From Sipunculus nudus (lineage: Eukaryota; Annelida; Sipuncula; Golfingiida; Sipunculidae), in assembly GCA_026874595.1 (NCBI GenBank), contig CM049322.1, positions 46,557,340 through 46,621,339 of the forward strand: a stretch of DNA of 64,000 nt, given 5' to 3'. Both the position numbers and the translations under genes were made by a program. Each line of letters begins with the position of its first letter. The stretch's first letter is position 1. Below are positions 12,426 through 24,593 of the stretch, piece by piece. A model generated the notes under the pieces. The model had not been told where the DNA came from. It was given only the letters and a program-made list of their open reading frames with translations, and did no database searches.

Positions 12426-14262
12426 ATCGGTGTGAGCTGAATGGATAAATGGATAAATGATGGTTTTGTATTTTTTCGTCCTTGCTTGTTTAATTTGTTC
12501 GTAATTTAGAATAATCACTGAAAAAAGTACTTATGATACTCAAATATGGGAGTTAATGTGGACCAACATAATATTTGTATTCAATCGATGTTTCGCTTTC
12601 TCGTTTGTAAACTATTTCTTACAAAATTTCGTTAGAAATTCTTGTTTCAGCGATTTATTATGCCATCACAGCCACCCAGTCAAGACTAAATGAATAAATT
12701 TTAAAGGTTAAGATGAAGGTGGAGGAAATGCTGATATGCCTCACCACTGTATTCATGCATGTTACTCAAATATGTTTAGATGTACCACTGATCCCCATAT
12801 GTGTAATAAAAGAAAATACGGATGCTCTTTGTTTAGAATCAAATATAATATTTTCGCCGATACAAAGATTCATTAAATTTTTTTGATCACATGTAACTAA
12901 GTGAAACCCTTACTAGTTCATAACATTAACTGTTTGTTATGTCCTTGGATGTACGTCAGATATTAGGTATAAATCGTTCCAAATCATTACGCTTCGTAGG
13001 CAGTTGTCTCCAATACGATCCTTAAGAACTATATAGGACACCAAACAGTTCCTAAATTCCATTCATATAGTTAATACTTAATAATATTTAACTCGAATCC
13101 TGCTTGTTCTTCAACAAGAAGTACTTACAGTACAGTATGACGTATAACGCAAGGATACAGTATATCTATGATGCCAATGCGTAGCGCAGCGAGAACATTT
13201 GCCTTTTTATTTATGTACGCTCGACTCGCAGTGGATAATGAGTAGGTCCATTATTATCAGGTAACCTTGATGACATTGAAGATGCTTTCATGGTGGAGAC
13301 ACTGGCCTTACAGAAGGAGGTCTCAAAACAACTGTAGGTGTGTGGGGGGTTTATGTTGGGACTTGGGGTGGAAGGGTAAAAGAGTAAAAAGGAAAATATA
13401 GAAATATCGCAAGCCGCTAAGTATCATAATTCTGTTGGTGCAATTTCAAATGAGCAATTTAGGAATTTGCCAAATCAAACATTAAAACTCAATAAAGATT
13501 TGGCAACTTTATTAATACTAGTGTCATCTGCTTATCACACGACGAGGACACATATCCTGGATTCGTACGGGGTTCAGTAACTATAAACCTGACACATTGA
13601 TCAGTTTATGTAAAACACTGTTAAGGGGGTCTTTCTTAGACAACTTTCTTAGACCAGAAGAGTATCCAGAAATGAGGCATTTGCAATTGACGGCTTTAGC
13701 CGTTTTAATTTTAGTCGTAGAATACATTGAAACTGTCTTCTTATAAAAATAATGATACTTATAATTTGATAAAACACATATTGAACGGAAACATGTCTCA
13801 ATAGCTTTATATTTGTTCACTTCTTAACTGTTTGACTTCAATCTCAGTATCATACAGTCTCTGTTTCAGGTTTAGCCCTGAAATTATCTGAAATTAATAG
13901 ATTTGCATCAAACTGTCTTAACAAGAAGAAAAAAAATAGTCATTACAAACGTCACAGACAAACATCACCGAGAACAAGTCCACTAGACTGAACGCCCGTT
14001 TATTAACCAGAGATTCATATTTGGCAGTCAATGTGTAACATAGCAACATCAAGTTGAATACATGTTCCAGGAGAGAGGTAGTATGTCGATTGAAGAGGGC
14101 CACCCACCTGGCTTGAAGCCGAAATGTGTAGAAGAAGTTTTCGGATACAGCTTAGCACCAACAAGACCCTCAGGTTAGATGTTGGAGCTGGCTTTGTTAT
14201 TTTAAGTGTTAGATATATTACAAAATTTACAAAAGGAATTTGATGCTCTTTTGGTTTTACAG
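12426..14262. other. Unit A-specific non-coding DNA
   Basis: After about 12510 this has no clear counterpart in unit B. Minus-strand ORFs at 13581-13820 and 13918-14103 have no splice or family support. Nothing else recognised until the acceptor at 14262. Confidence 0.5.
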
Positions 14263-14450
14263 TGGACCCGGAGACGAAGCTCGTTTTTACGGTGAACGAG
14301 TGTCAGAATGTGATCTTTACGGGAAAGGAGCTGAACGGTTCCTATTCCAAGTCGCAAATCATCACGTCAACACAACATGAATATAAGATCCCCGTCAAAA
14401 AAGTGGAGGATTTTTTTAAATTGTTTCATATATACTTAATGCTTAGATAA
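14263..14450 (+). CDS. Diverged fragment of the receptor ectodomain
   Basis: Follows a good acceptor (TTTTGGTTTTACAG) and enters in phase 1 like the other family exons. The product holds KLVFTVNECQNVIF, which lines up with KLHFTLISCQQVKF in exon 2 of gene 2 (K-L-x-F-T-x3-C-Q-x-V-x-F), followed by an N-glycosylation site (NGS). It therefore looks like the C-terminal half of the same ectodomain in a much older paralog. No clear donor follows: the frame runs to TAA at 14448-14450, so it is a terminal exon or a truncated relic. Unit B lacks the whole region. Confidence 0.5.
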
Positions 14451-17400
14451 ACTTAGTATTTTCACATGCAATTTTTTCTCCACTGTTACCCTCATATCTA
14501 AGCAGTGGGGATGCCAAATTAATGTCGGCCCATAACTGATTAGTGTTAAAATAAGAAGTATGAAAAGTTCAACATTATTTTACATTTTTTAAATATTTTT
14601 AATAATATTTTTACAAAGTTTTAGTGAGAAAATTAAGAAATACATTTTTCTCGTCGGCACCAACCGTAGATCATGTCATATTACTTTTAAAGTTTAGGAG
14701 TCTTCAAAATCATATTTCAATCAATATGTTTAGTGCGAAGGATTGCTATTGATAAGCAATGTTGATCTGTTTTAAAGAGAAATTAAAGATCTATTTGGCA
14801 CTTCTGGAATGTAACCAACCACTAGTTAATGAAAAACTGGAAAATGACATACAACTCTCATCGGAAGGTAATCTAATGTTAGTGTGTATTTTCTCATAGA
14901 CTGTTATTGACACCAGTTATTAAGCCATTAGAACCTAATCGTTCAGAAATAATTGGTAATTTTTTGCACTGTTGATAAAGTTCAGGGTACAGATGAGAGC
15001 TTTCGCCAGAAAATCAAAACGATTATTGCGCACAGCTTGATATATAACCTACCTTAAAACTGAATGGGTGAGAAATGGTTTAAATATACGAAATATATGT
15101 CCGTTTTAGACAATGGTGGTGGCAAGAGAAGAAACGTTATTATTCTGGGAGTAGATTAAAATCGTCTTTATTGTTGCCTCTTTTGTTCCTAGATGTCTAA
15201 GACATACAGTTTATTCAGACCTTATATGGATTTTTTTTTAATTCAAAATTAGTTAACAGCTTTAATATTGGGACCTTGTTTAAAGTTGACAGATGAATAC
15301 ACATAATAATATAAGATAATTGATATTCATTAAATACTCTATATTATATTAAATTTAATAGATAGTTATATAGTTTTTAAACTTTACACATATGAATACA
15401 TACGTATAAATACATAGAACTACATTAGCTACCGGACACTCAGTAACTAAAATGCACCAAATTATGTCGGATTGCCAGGATACCCTATGGTCAACCACTA
15501 GAGATGAGGTATGATAGACTTGGAGTGTTGGGTACTAGAGGGATAATATATATAAAGAAAATGCAAACATGTCGGTCGTGTATCAGGTCCATGTGTGTTT
15601 TTCTTAAATTTCGGACACCACTGATGGCAAATCTTGGTTTTTCAATATCTGAGCCGGGTTTTTATTCCTATGTTGGCTTCGCTAGCTGTCAGAAATAACT
15701 AAAGACCACATTTGACAAGATGCTAGGTTTCATCAACATGGCTTAAGTGAATTGCGTAGTGAATTTATCCGCCATATCTGGTTTGGTACTAAAAATCAAA
15801 TTTTGCCCCCACTGTTTTACTGCATAAAGGTATTGTTTCTGCGGGTAAATTTACCTTTAGATATATTAATGAACTAATGAAACACAGAGTCTTTTATGCT
15901 TTCTGATCACCAACGATGTATCGGACAGAAACAATTTTGTGCAGGTGTAAATCACGACATGAGATTTTGCACACAATGATAAGGAACACTCTTATTTGCA
16001 AATTGTGTTCCAAGTAGCTATGGTCCAGTCTAGCTTTGAATGGTAAAGTTTCATTTTACCTAAAACATGCATCAGTGTTTCCGTCGTTTCCAAAGCGGTA
16101 TCCGCTGGTGTCATCGTCTTCGTTGACTGGTTCCCCTTCTCTCTCCTGCAGTGAAGCAACTTTCCGTTAAAAAAGTTAAGAAATGGCTTTGATTGTCAGA
16201 ATTTCACAACTTCCTGCTGTGCTATGGCCAGTATAACCTTGGATCCCCTCATGAGTGTCTCTTTTAGCTAGTTGTGTTTTGCATGTACTTTCCTGGTGGA
16301 TTATGTTGGCTGTTTCTATTAGGCTTGCCGATCACTGCATTGCGTATTTCTACGGTTAAAAGATGTAGTATCATGAAACCTGTGTGGCACATATGTGAAA
16401 TAGCGAAGATTTGCATGAAAATGAAATTTCTTATCTGAGGCTGCAATAATTGTCATTCCTATTGAGATTGGTGTTACCTAGTATCATCCGGTGTACATGA
16501 GGTCTAGGTGATTAATCTAGGACACGAGAGTAACTGTACACAACTTAATAAACGTATAAATATACTTTCTTTCATAGCATGCTTATTGCTATAGATAGGA
16601 GTAATCAGATTATAACGTCGGCACATAATAATCATCATTAAGACTATTGATTAAGTTATTAAGGATTAGGTTATTATTCTGGCCTTTGTTGCTTTGTGAA
16701 TTCTGAGTAAATTATACGTCATCTTAAATGTAGAGATTATCAGCAAACTCTTCTTGACTTATCCTTTTTACATTCGTTTCATATTTATTTGAAAAAAATA
16801 ATATGTTGATTCATTCGGTGCTGCCAGATAAGAATGGCTAAAACGCCTGCAAATAAGATATCATTTAAGGTTAAACTCTTGTAAACTGACATGTATAATT
16901 CATCGGTTAAACCACTGGGTTTTGTGTAATAATAACCATAAGAAATTTTGATAGACAGATTGATGAATTATATATAGTATACAGGGAACAACAGAATACC
17001 TATTGTTTTTTTTTTATATTAAACAATTTTTGCAACTGAATGTAATCTTAAACTTTATTTAACATCAAATATCTCCTGAAGTACGCAAGATCCTGTATTT
17101 ACATGTATTTACTTACAGCAGGACTGTGTGTACACTGATATTACCATTTTGAATACAAAAGTAATTAGATGAGCGAAGGCTTGGTTTTATTTTTGTTTGT
17201 CACATGAAGTTTATAATGCATCATTTGATTCCGCTCCATGACCATAGCAATCAAAGTGCCCTTATTTAGTTATAGGATAGAGCTCCTACATAAATGCCGA
17301 TTTATTTAATTTTTCACAAAATTATTAAATAAAAATATCCATACGGTTTGGTGAATACTGTTGATAATCCTCTCCAGTCAGTGAGATAATGAAAAACCAG

Positions 17401-18496
17401 AGGTGTTGGTTTATTGTTGGAATCAGATTTGGAAATATTACCATATATCGCCAAGAATCTTTTGAAAGGATGTCTGAAAAATACGCACGAACAATTACCT
17501 CTTAAACAGAACTTCACTATTCTCTGTGAGAAACACAAATCATAATGAAGTTTATACAGTCAAATGCTATCGTTTAAAAAGTGAGCAACCTTTATCGAAT
17601 CAACCTTAATAGTGCTAAAAGCGTTGTTAGATGGCAGCACCTGTACATTATTCGAATCTCCATAAATAAGTTTAGTACTCTCTATAGGTGATATATCTCT
17701 GATTCAAAGGAAAAGTAGGATAAATAGTCCTTCTTGCAATCCCCTGCTTTTGGGGATGGTTGAAGGGGGGGGGGGGGGCGGTGAGAGGGAGGCAGGGGGA
17801 CCTCTGACCTTTACGCCACCGTTGCTTAAGCAGATCAGGCGGCCTCCGAGTATTTATATCTGTCATCAGATAATTTGATGTTATTTTCAATGTGGTAAAA
17901 TTCACGTATCCTTCTTTTCAGATTACAAAGTATGTCATCGGCTACACAATCGAGGACTTATGATACAAAGATCACATGAAACACCTTCATAAATTCATAT
18001 ATTTATTTAATTATCTTTCCCCAATTAAGGAACCCGGTTTTGTTCTATACTCATACAAAGCGGCACTCTTTAATCTGTTTACTCTAAAAATGTAGACCAG
18101 AGTCTGTACACGATCGAAACGTTTTGATGTTTACAAAAATTGAAAATAAAACTTAATAAAACTGTATTGACATATCAGACTCAAACTTTTCATTAATAGT
18201 CCCTGGTATCCTTTACATTACCTGTAATTACTTTTTCCTTGAAGTAATTCTCAGAGCATGCTCTTCCACAAATTGAAGAAAATATTTTGCTTCTTTGTTC
18301 CTTTCATTTCCTTACGTTCAACATAAGTCTGGTGTCCAATTGACCATAAATCTCATTAGCCCTAGTTTTGGCCTTTCTTAATCATTACATTTAAAGGCTA
18401 ATAACTTAGCTTTCATGCAATTTAACAAGGCACAAACAATTTTCAATTACAGTTTTCCCATAAGGGTATGTACTAATTTTGCATAATGTATATAAT
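14451..18496. other. Non-coding, unit A
   Basis: 14451-16400 is specific to A; from 16400 it aligns with B from 48190. It contains a poly-G tract at 17765-17778. Short ORFs here are not conserved between copies. No gene seen. Confidence 0.55.
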
Positions 18497-18625
18497 AATA
18501 CTACTACACTACTACTACAACTACTCTTGGTACTACCGCCAATATTAATACTACTACTACTTCTACTAATGCTACTTTTACTATTACTTCTACTCCTACT
18601 ACTACTACTACTAATAATAATAATA
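18497..18625 (+). repeat. Imperfect (CTA/ATT)n triplet tract
   Basis: Runs of ACT/CTA and ATA/TAA triplets with interruptions; shorter counterpart at about 49325-49415. It abuts the 5' side of the CR1-like LINE in both units. Confidence 0.9.
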
Positions 18626-18734
18626 AAGCTGCTTATATATATCATCCGGTATACGCAATATGAATTGAATAGATGCTATTATTATTTATACACTTACGAC
18701 AAAGCCGTGGGCGTTTCTGCCTACACACAAACCG

Positions 18735-20480
18735 AGAGGTTCACCGCCAATGTGCCAATGTAAACCGTTTGATCAGAAAATGTCTTAAAAGTTACTAGTC
18801 TTGGAAAATTCTTGATAATTCCGATGACCCAAAGTTACTATGCAAAACTAGCCTATTCTTTGTTGCTTGATGAACATTCTGTGTTATCTCAGGTTATTGA
18901 TTGCCAACTACTTATAAGTTATTTTAACCAGTTCTTCATGGACAAAGTTAACAACATTAGAGTACGGCTTACTCATGTGAAAGTAACAACTTCACTACAA
19001 GAAAGTTCATGACCTAAGCAAACAACAGTGAATTTGAGCCTGTTTCCATGAATGACATTACACATTTCTTCCTCGAAATGTTGGGAAAAAGAAACTTTAC
19101 ACACATGGCTGCTGAATGCTTTGTATCATTGAACTTCTCTGGGCCATTACAGACTTTTTTAACGAATCTTGGTAGACTTGCATTGTGTCTAATCACCTCA
19201 AAGTATCAATCATTCGTCCACTGCTAAAGACAAAAAATTGCAGAGCAGGAGTTGCATATCTGAATAACATGTCAAAACTGCTCGAGCGGGTTGTAGCGAA
19301 ACCGGTCGATGACTTTCAAGTAGAAAGTGATTAACATGCGCCGTGTCAATATGTATACCGAAGGAGCGACACCAATGAAAAAGCGCTTTTGAAAGAGCAC
19401 AGCAATATTTCTTCTGTACTATATGGTGTTGTTACTCTTAGACATCTCGGCTGCTTTTGATACTTTGTCACATAATTCATTATTTCGCTGTAAGAGTCAG
19501 TCTTCGGATTCAGAGGCACAGTCTTCAGTGGTTTGAGTCATATTTGACAGTGCGCTCTCGACATCTGGTCGTCACAATACAGACAGCGGACATATATTTC
19601 TCCGGAAATTTTATGAAAAAGTCCAAATATCTAAATAAAGGCTAGGGGTGACAAAACAAGTTCATTTCTATATCATTCCAAATGGCCTTCGCCTGCCCTC
19701 GATTGACTCTATCCTCACAAATATAATTTCTTCGACAAATTCAGTTCACTTGCCGTGTTTTTGAAGCATTGCTAGGCTAAAGTTATATTACTCCGAGACT
19801 ATATTTTTATTATCCTATAATTTTCTAATTTGACATAACCTCCACTTGCATTACATTTGTGTCAGCGGTCATTAATTGGTAACACTCGGACACCGCAAAA
19901 GTGAGCCCTTAGCCTACGGCAATTTTTTAAATACACACGGCCACTTGAAATGATTTTTCAGGAACAGGGATTAAGCCATCATGCAGGTGCCTGAAAATAC
20001 TGTTAACATCACATCCAGGATCAAAGAGTGCCTCTTTTATGAATGGATTCGTAGAAACAGTTTATGTTAAATAGTAATGAAGCAGAACTCATTGTATTTA
20101 CATCGACATGCAGGGCCCACTCCACACAAGACGTGGTTAATATAATTGTTGGGTTAGGTGTCACATCTCCAAAGCAGGCGTAGCGTAACCTCGGTGTGGC
20201 ATTGATTGTACCTTTATATGCGTGATGGTGTTGTCTCAGTTGCATTTTCTTGTTATATGCACCTACAGAATATCAGTCGGATACGACCATACCTTTCAAT
20301 GGACACAGCTAGGTGTTGGTGCATGCACTATTCATGCACAAGACTCGACCACAACAATACTTTCCTGCAGGTTTAAAAGAAGTTTTGACGCTTTGCCACA
20401 CGGTTGTGTTAACGTAGCTGCACAAAGTTACGTTACGTTCTTGGGCTATAAACTCTCCAACAATATCTAAACAAAGCTTA
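18735..20480 (+). mobile_element. Decayed CR1-like non-LTR retrotransposon (RT fragment)
   Basis: Conceptual translation across stops and frameshifts gives, in order, the CR1-family pre-RT linker (LISYFNQFFMDKVNNIR at about 18910), the RT entry (IIRPLLK..., SKLLERVVAK at about 19210-19300), palm motif A (LDISAAFDTLSH at about 19439) and, after a deletion of the catalytic YADD region, the thumb-side segment (HLQNISRIRPYLS-like) at about 20250-20370. Endonuclease and 3' tail are not seen. A copy in the same position in unit B shows that the insertion predates the segmental duplication. Not functional. Confidence 0.8.
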
Positions 20481-21640
20481 CGACTGGGCTTCTTTTGGAC
20501 AATTCCATAACTAAATTATGTTTAAAAACATTTTCAGCCTCAAAATTTATAAACCTATATAACAATATTCCATATTATTTAACATAGTTCCATTGAAAAA
20601 GATGAGACGATATCGACCATTGTAATATCGCCTCTCAGTAGGGACTTGCACATTAAAATAATTTCTATTGTTCTTTGACATTATCTATATCATTGGACAG
20701 AGAAAAAAATTAAGACTGGTGGCACAAAGCTTAAATATAATTATGAACAACAAGTGAGTTACTTAAAAGAAAAGTATCTTAAATGTGCACAGTGTTGTTC
20801 ACCTGTCCCCTTAATTAAGCCCTCCCCTAACTGTGACCACAGGTAAAGGCCAGAGGTACCCAAGGAACACACACTGACAGCTGAAAACTCACCCTGACAT
20901 ACAAAGACAGCCAAGCATGACTTATCCTGAAACCATATACAAACAGACCAGGGAACCACACCCACTCACATTGTGCCACACCTACAGTCAGACAACCTAG
21001 AACCATGGCATTGGCAGAGTAATATGAAATTTTCATGAAAAATTTACTAATAAAACACATTTAATGTGAACGTTTTGTTTTATGTTATCATTTGATTGCA
21101 TCAGTTTTAGAACATATATAAAAACATATAAAAATGTCCATATGTATGATAGAAAAATAAAGGAAAAAGATGAATAATTATATCTATACTTATTTTTTAC
21201 TGTTCATAAATGAATGTTGGAATATAAATAATGTGTAATATAGATAAAAAATATACACAATGTTACCATGTTCAATAAAAATACATAAAAAGCTGTATAT
21301 ATTCACACAATTTGGACGTTTTATTGTTGTATATTATTCCACGGGCAGAACGGGTCAAACCTATCTCCTGTACAGGCATGATTTACCTGAAAAAAATACA
21401 GAAAATTTAATAAAAACAATAAGAATAAAGGAAAAACAATATATTTCAGTGTGTGAATTATATTTTTTAACCAAGCTTCAACCTAACTGGAGCAGTGGAG
21501 GTAGTTTACATTTTATAAACACCAGCTACGTTGTTGGTACACAAAGTGTTATAAATATAAAATAATAATATCAGGCATAAATACCATAAACAAATTACTT
21601 TTAGTAACAGAGTAACTTATAACAAAGACGAGCACGATCA
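20481..21640. other. Non-coding, unit A
   Basis: Closely matched by B 51175-52380. The 101-codon ORF at 21260-21565 is interrupted in B and is very AT-rich; not called. Confidence 0.6.
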
Positions 21641-21753
21641 AACATGGCATTTATATCATTTTCGTCCACTGACCCTGTCAAATACACTAGGTGAAGCGAT
21701 CCGTCAAAAAACTGTCAAACGACGGGCTGTTACATAGTAATCAGCTGCCATTC

Positions 21754-21840
21754 TGACGGTTGACAACACATGAAACCACATCCTGACAGTTACTAGACAG
21801 TGAAACCACACTGGCCAATAAAAATCTATTTTAAGCACCC
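21754..21840 (+). promoter_or_regulatory. 30-bp direct repeats with CCAAT box
   Basis: Two 30-base repeats (TGACGGTTGACAACACATGA at 21754 and TGACAGTTACTAGACAGTGA at 21784, each followed by AACCACA) lead into CCAAT at about 21814 and an AT-rich TATA-like stretch. Conserved at 52514-52600 in unit B. It lies about 1.7 kb upstream of the gene 2 start codon. A promoter role is inference. Confidence 0.3.
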
Positions 21841-22029
21841 GAGCCGACATACATTACAATGTTTACAAATGGAACGCGTTTATTGCACCGCATCTGATTA
21901 AACTCTATCGGTCTCAACAATGTATCATTCTCATATCTTTGACTAAATCAACTTTGAAAAGTGTTGACCCCTATTTTGGAAGCAAAATATCGATATAACT
22001 TAAAAAAAAACAAAAAAAAAAACTTACCA

Positions 22030-22230
22030 GCACAAGTTCATCTTGACTTTGTCTTTCAAGCGAAGCCTGCGCAAAAGCAATTATATACCGCGCCAAAAAG
22101 GTAATGCGAGCAATGCGCCGGTCACAATTCCTTATGGCCGACCACCGTGACATGCGTACGTGGCGCCGCCTACCGGAAATGCAAGTCCCTACTATCAGAG
22201 ATATCCGAATCGACAAAAAAGCAAACATAG
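22030..22230 (+). promoter_or_regulatory. GC-rich patch upstream of gene 2
   Basis: A short island of CpG-containing sequence (GCGCCGG, ACGTGGCGCCGCC, ACCGGAAAT with an ETS-like core) in otherwise AT-rich DNA, about 1.3 kb upstream of the start codon and nearly identical in unit B (about 52785-52975). It may be the transcription start region or a 5' untranslated exon. The minus-strand ORF here (21971-22228) is Arg-rich and not obviously a protein. Confidence 0.3.
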
Positions 22231-22750
22231 GGCAGGGGTAACTTTCCTGTATTTTTTTGAAAAACGAAAAATATCTGGTATTATTGTTCGTACTACAAAG
22301 AAGAAGTTTTAATTTTGTGTCGAATCAGTTTATATTAAAAACAAAACATGAGACCGGGGTGATTTTGTTTTGTTCTTGATTAAGATCATCATATTATTTC
22401 AAGCGATCCTTCTTATGATCCATCCTCCAGCACATGGTTTCAACATTCATTATAAACGTTTGAAAAAAAAGTTCAAAACATAGACACATATAAACCCAGG
22501 CCAAACGCAAAACCCCTTCCACGTTCGTTGGCGGAGGTAAACTGTTGAAAAGATTCTGTGAATATTGTTTGAAGTTATGCAGAATATATAGAAAAAAATA
22601 AAATGTATAAATGTCATTTTGCATATTGGTTATAACCAACAAGAGCAATCCAAACCATTAACTTCTCCTTTTTCTGGTTCGACCTAAGGTCAAAAATAGA
22701 AAAATTAATGTTGACCTCTATTCCGGTATGTCCAACATTTTGCCTTTTCT

Positions 22751-23107
22751 TTATCGTTTCTGGTTCATTGCTTCTGGTATCATAAAACAATATTGAACCC
22801 TTATCCTCTGTGTTAAAGGATGTATACTTTCGGCTACGTAGTTGTGGAAGCCAGGGATCCCCGCCCTGTGTGCTCCTTCAGCTAAGTAAGATGGGCGATC
22901 CGGACTAGAAATCGGTGATTCTCGAATAAGCTTGTTTGGGATACCATTGCGGATAAAGTCGAGCATGACATGGTTATGCACAACCGCCTCGGTCTGTTTC
23001 ACAAAATGGAACATCTCCGCATTAGAGTCAAAGGTCTTATTGCCCTTGTAAACGCAACTTATAAAAAAATAATGCAAATTTTTCTTGTATAAATGTTTGT
23101 ACGACAT
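22751..23107 (-). CDS. Antisense ORF, 118 codons, unrecognised
   Basis: An open frame on the minus strand between the GC-rich patch and gene 2 exon 1, with balanced composition (SPISSPDRPSYLAEGAHRAG, GIPGFHNYVAES). In unit B the matching DNA (about 53375-53640) has a deletion of several bases and a one-base deletion that break the frame. It is thus either a gene fragment or an element relic intact only in A. I cannot assign a family, and no splice sites were convincing. Confidence 0.3.
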   Translation of the reverse strand: MSYKHLYKKNLHYFFISCVYKGNKTFDSNAEMFHFVKQTEAVVHNHVMLDFIRNGIPNKLIRESPISSPDRPSYLAEGAHRAGIPGFHNYVAESIHPLTQRIRVQYCFMIPEAMNQKR

Positions 23108-23390
23108 ACATAATCATAGTGCTATTATGTTAATATTTAACTTTTATCAAATATAAAATGACATATTCGTTTGGTTGTTTCTTTTTTATATGAATATAGA
23201 TTATATCCTTGTGGTAAATAACTTAGTTCAGTTCTTTCAGAGTCCATGAAAGACCATTTTTTTTAGAGGCGCCTGCTATATTCATTCAATGATATGTGCC
23301 AAATTGTATAAAAGAAAATTACCTGCAAGATAAACTCTCCATTTATTGCATCAAGGTTAAGCTATACCCACCTCGAGTACAAACGTTATT

Positions 23391-23403
23391 CCCCCCCCCC
23401 CCC
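23391..23403 (+). repeat. Poly-C tract
   Basis: 13 C just upstream of gene 2; interrupted in the B copy at about 53950. Confidence 0.85.
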
Positions 23404-23542
23404 TTCATACTGAAATAGGGTTGCTGGAAACCACAAGGAAGTGTAGAACTGCTATTACTCCATCCACGTGATGTTATCTTGATGTAAATATAAGCGCACA
23501 GATTTGTCAGCACCATATATGAGAAGAGGACCCGGAACTATC

Positions 23543-23597
23543 ATGTTTCGCTCATACATTTGTCTCACATATTTCATGTGTGTTCATATAAGAACAG
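23543..23597 (+). CDS. Receptor gene 2, exon 1 (signal peptide)
   Basis: ATG at 23543 starts MFRSYICLTYFMCVHIRT, a short basic n-region and a hydrophobic core suited to a secretory signal peptide. The exon ends ACA G|GTAATA, a good donor, in phase 1; joining it to the next exon (GT TTG CCA) makes a Gly codon. The exon is 55 bases and identical in the gene 3 copy (54097-54151). An in-frame ATG at 23519 would add eight residues; I chose 23543 because it leaves a standard signal peptide. Confidence 0.7.
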
Positions 23598-23605
23598 GTA
23601 ATATG

Positions 23606-23608
<3 letters not shown>

Positions 23609-23658
<50 letters not shown>
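23609..23658 (+). repeat. (AT)n microsatellite in gene 2 intron 1
   Basis: About 25 AT units starting 11 bases downstream of the exon 1 donor. The gene 3 copy at about 54163-54191 is shorter. Confidence 0.95.
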
Positions 23659-23662
<4 letters not shown>

Positions 23663-24032
23663 TTTAATGTATGTATAAATGTTTATAGGTGTGTGTATAA
23701 TCATTGTTATCGAAAAATCTTAATAGTGATGGGCAACATATAGGGTTTGCTTCAATTCAAGTTTGGTAAATAAAGTCAAAATCTCTCATAACACCGAATT
23801 CACTTGCATTTTAAGCCACCAAAACCTGTGTGAGCAATGTTTTCAAAGGTATATTATATAAGTTCATAACAATAACATGAATGAGTAATCAGCGGCAGAA
23901 ATAAGTTTTACCAACCTGAATATTTCATGCTTTTTTTATTTTATTTTGTTAGAGAGTAAAGGGCTGAAGGTATTAGATATCTAATTCACAGACTCAATAT
24001 GTGTTAATATATCCTCTTATCTTATTTTTCAG

Positions 24033-24593
24033 GTTTGCCACAATCATTAAGCAAATTTGGCACTTTCCAGGCTAAATGTGATGGTAGACAAAATATTGTG
24101 ATCACAAACGTGACAAACAATAACGTCACTGGAAGCCTTAAGGAAGAACTGGAATACCTCAACACGGAATGTAAATTTAAGACAGAATGCAAACTGGTTA
24201 GGTCCGATATTCAGAATAGGTTTAGGAACCGTAAGAAGCCATGGTTTGAGAACAATTGGAAACTGTCTGTGAATCACATTTGTGTGACAAGTACATTTGG
24301 TTTCGAAGGATACCGTAACGACACTATCCGGTTGGAGAAGAACAACACATATGCAGTCGTTAGTATTGGCTATTTAGGGGAATCTCCACACTCAAGAACG
24401 GGTAGTCTGAGATTTAGATCTGATGTGGACATCAAACTGCACTTCACGTTGATCAGTTGTCAACAAGTTAAATTTCGTTTTAACCAGGAAGACGTCGAGT
24501 GTAATAATATCGGGAATCACATCCCTTCATCACTGGATCTCATATTTGTTATAAGTCCGAATGTATTTGCTGGATTTCTCCTCCTTGTTGAAG
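24033..24593 (+). CDS. Receptor gene 2, exon 2 (SUEL-like lectin ectodomain)
   Basis: A 561-base symmetrical phase 1-1 exon between CTTATTTTTCAG and GAAG|GTACGA, giving 187 residues of extracellular protein. It has six cysteines up to residue about 165 and several N-glycosylation sites (NVT twice, NDT, NNT). The first half reads C-D-G...I-V-I-T-N, then C-x5-C, then W-K-L-S-V-x3-C. This matches the SUEL/galactose-binding lectin pattern (C-x5-C followed by K-x-L-x-V-x3-C at the domain end). The second half, with KLHFTLISCQQVKF, is a beta-rich module I cannot name. The last 20 residues are hydrophobic (LIFVISPNVFAGFLLL) before the stalk. The gene 3 copy has no indels but many replacements and a stop. 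The lectin assignment rests on the pattern alone. Confidence 0.75.

Noticed and set aside
18406-18763. Ser-rich and Leu-rich ORFs on opposite strands
   Set aside because: Both are readings of the triplet repeat tract.
21260-21565. 101-codon ORF
   Set aside because: AT-rich, and the aligned unit B sequence (about 52000-52290) has several stops.
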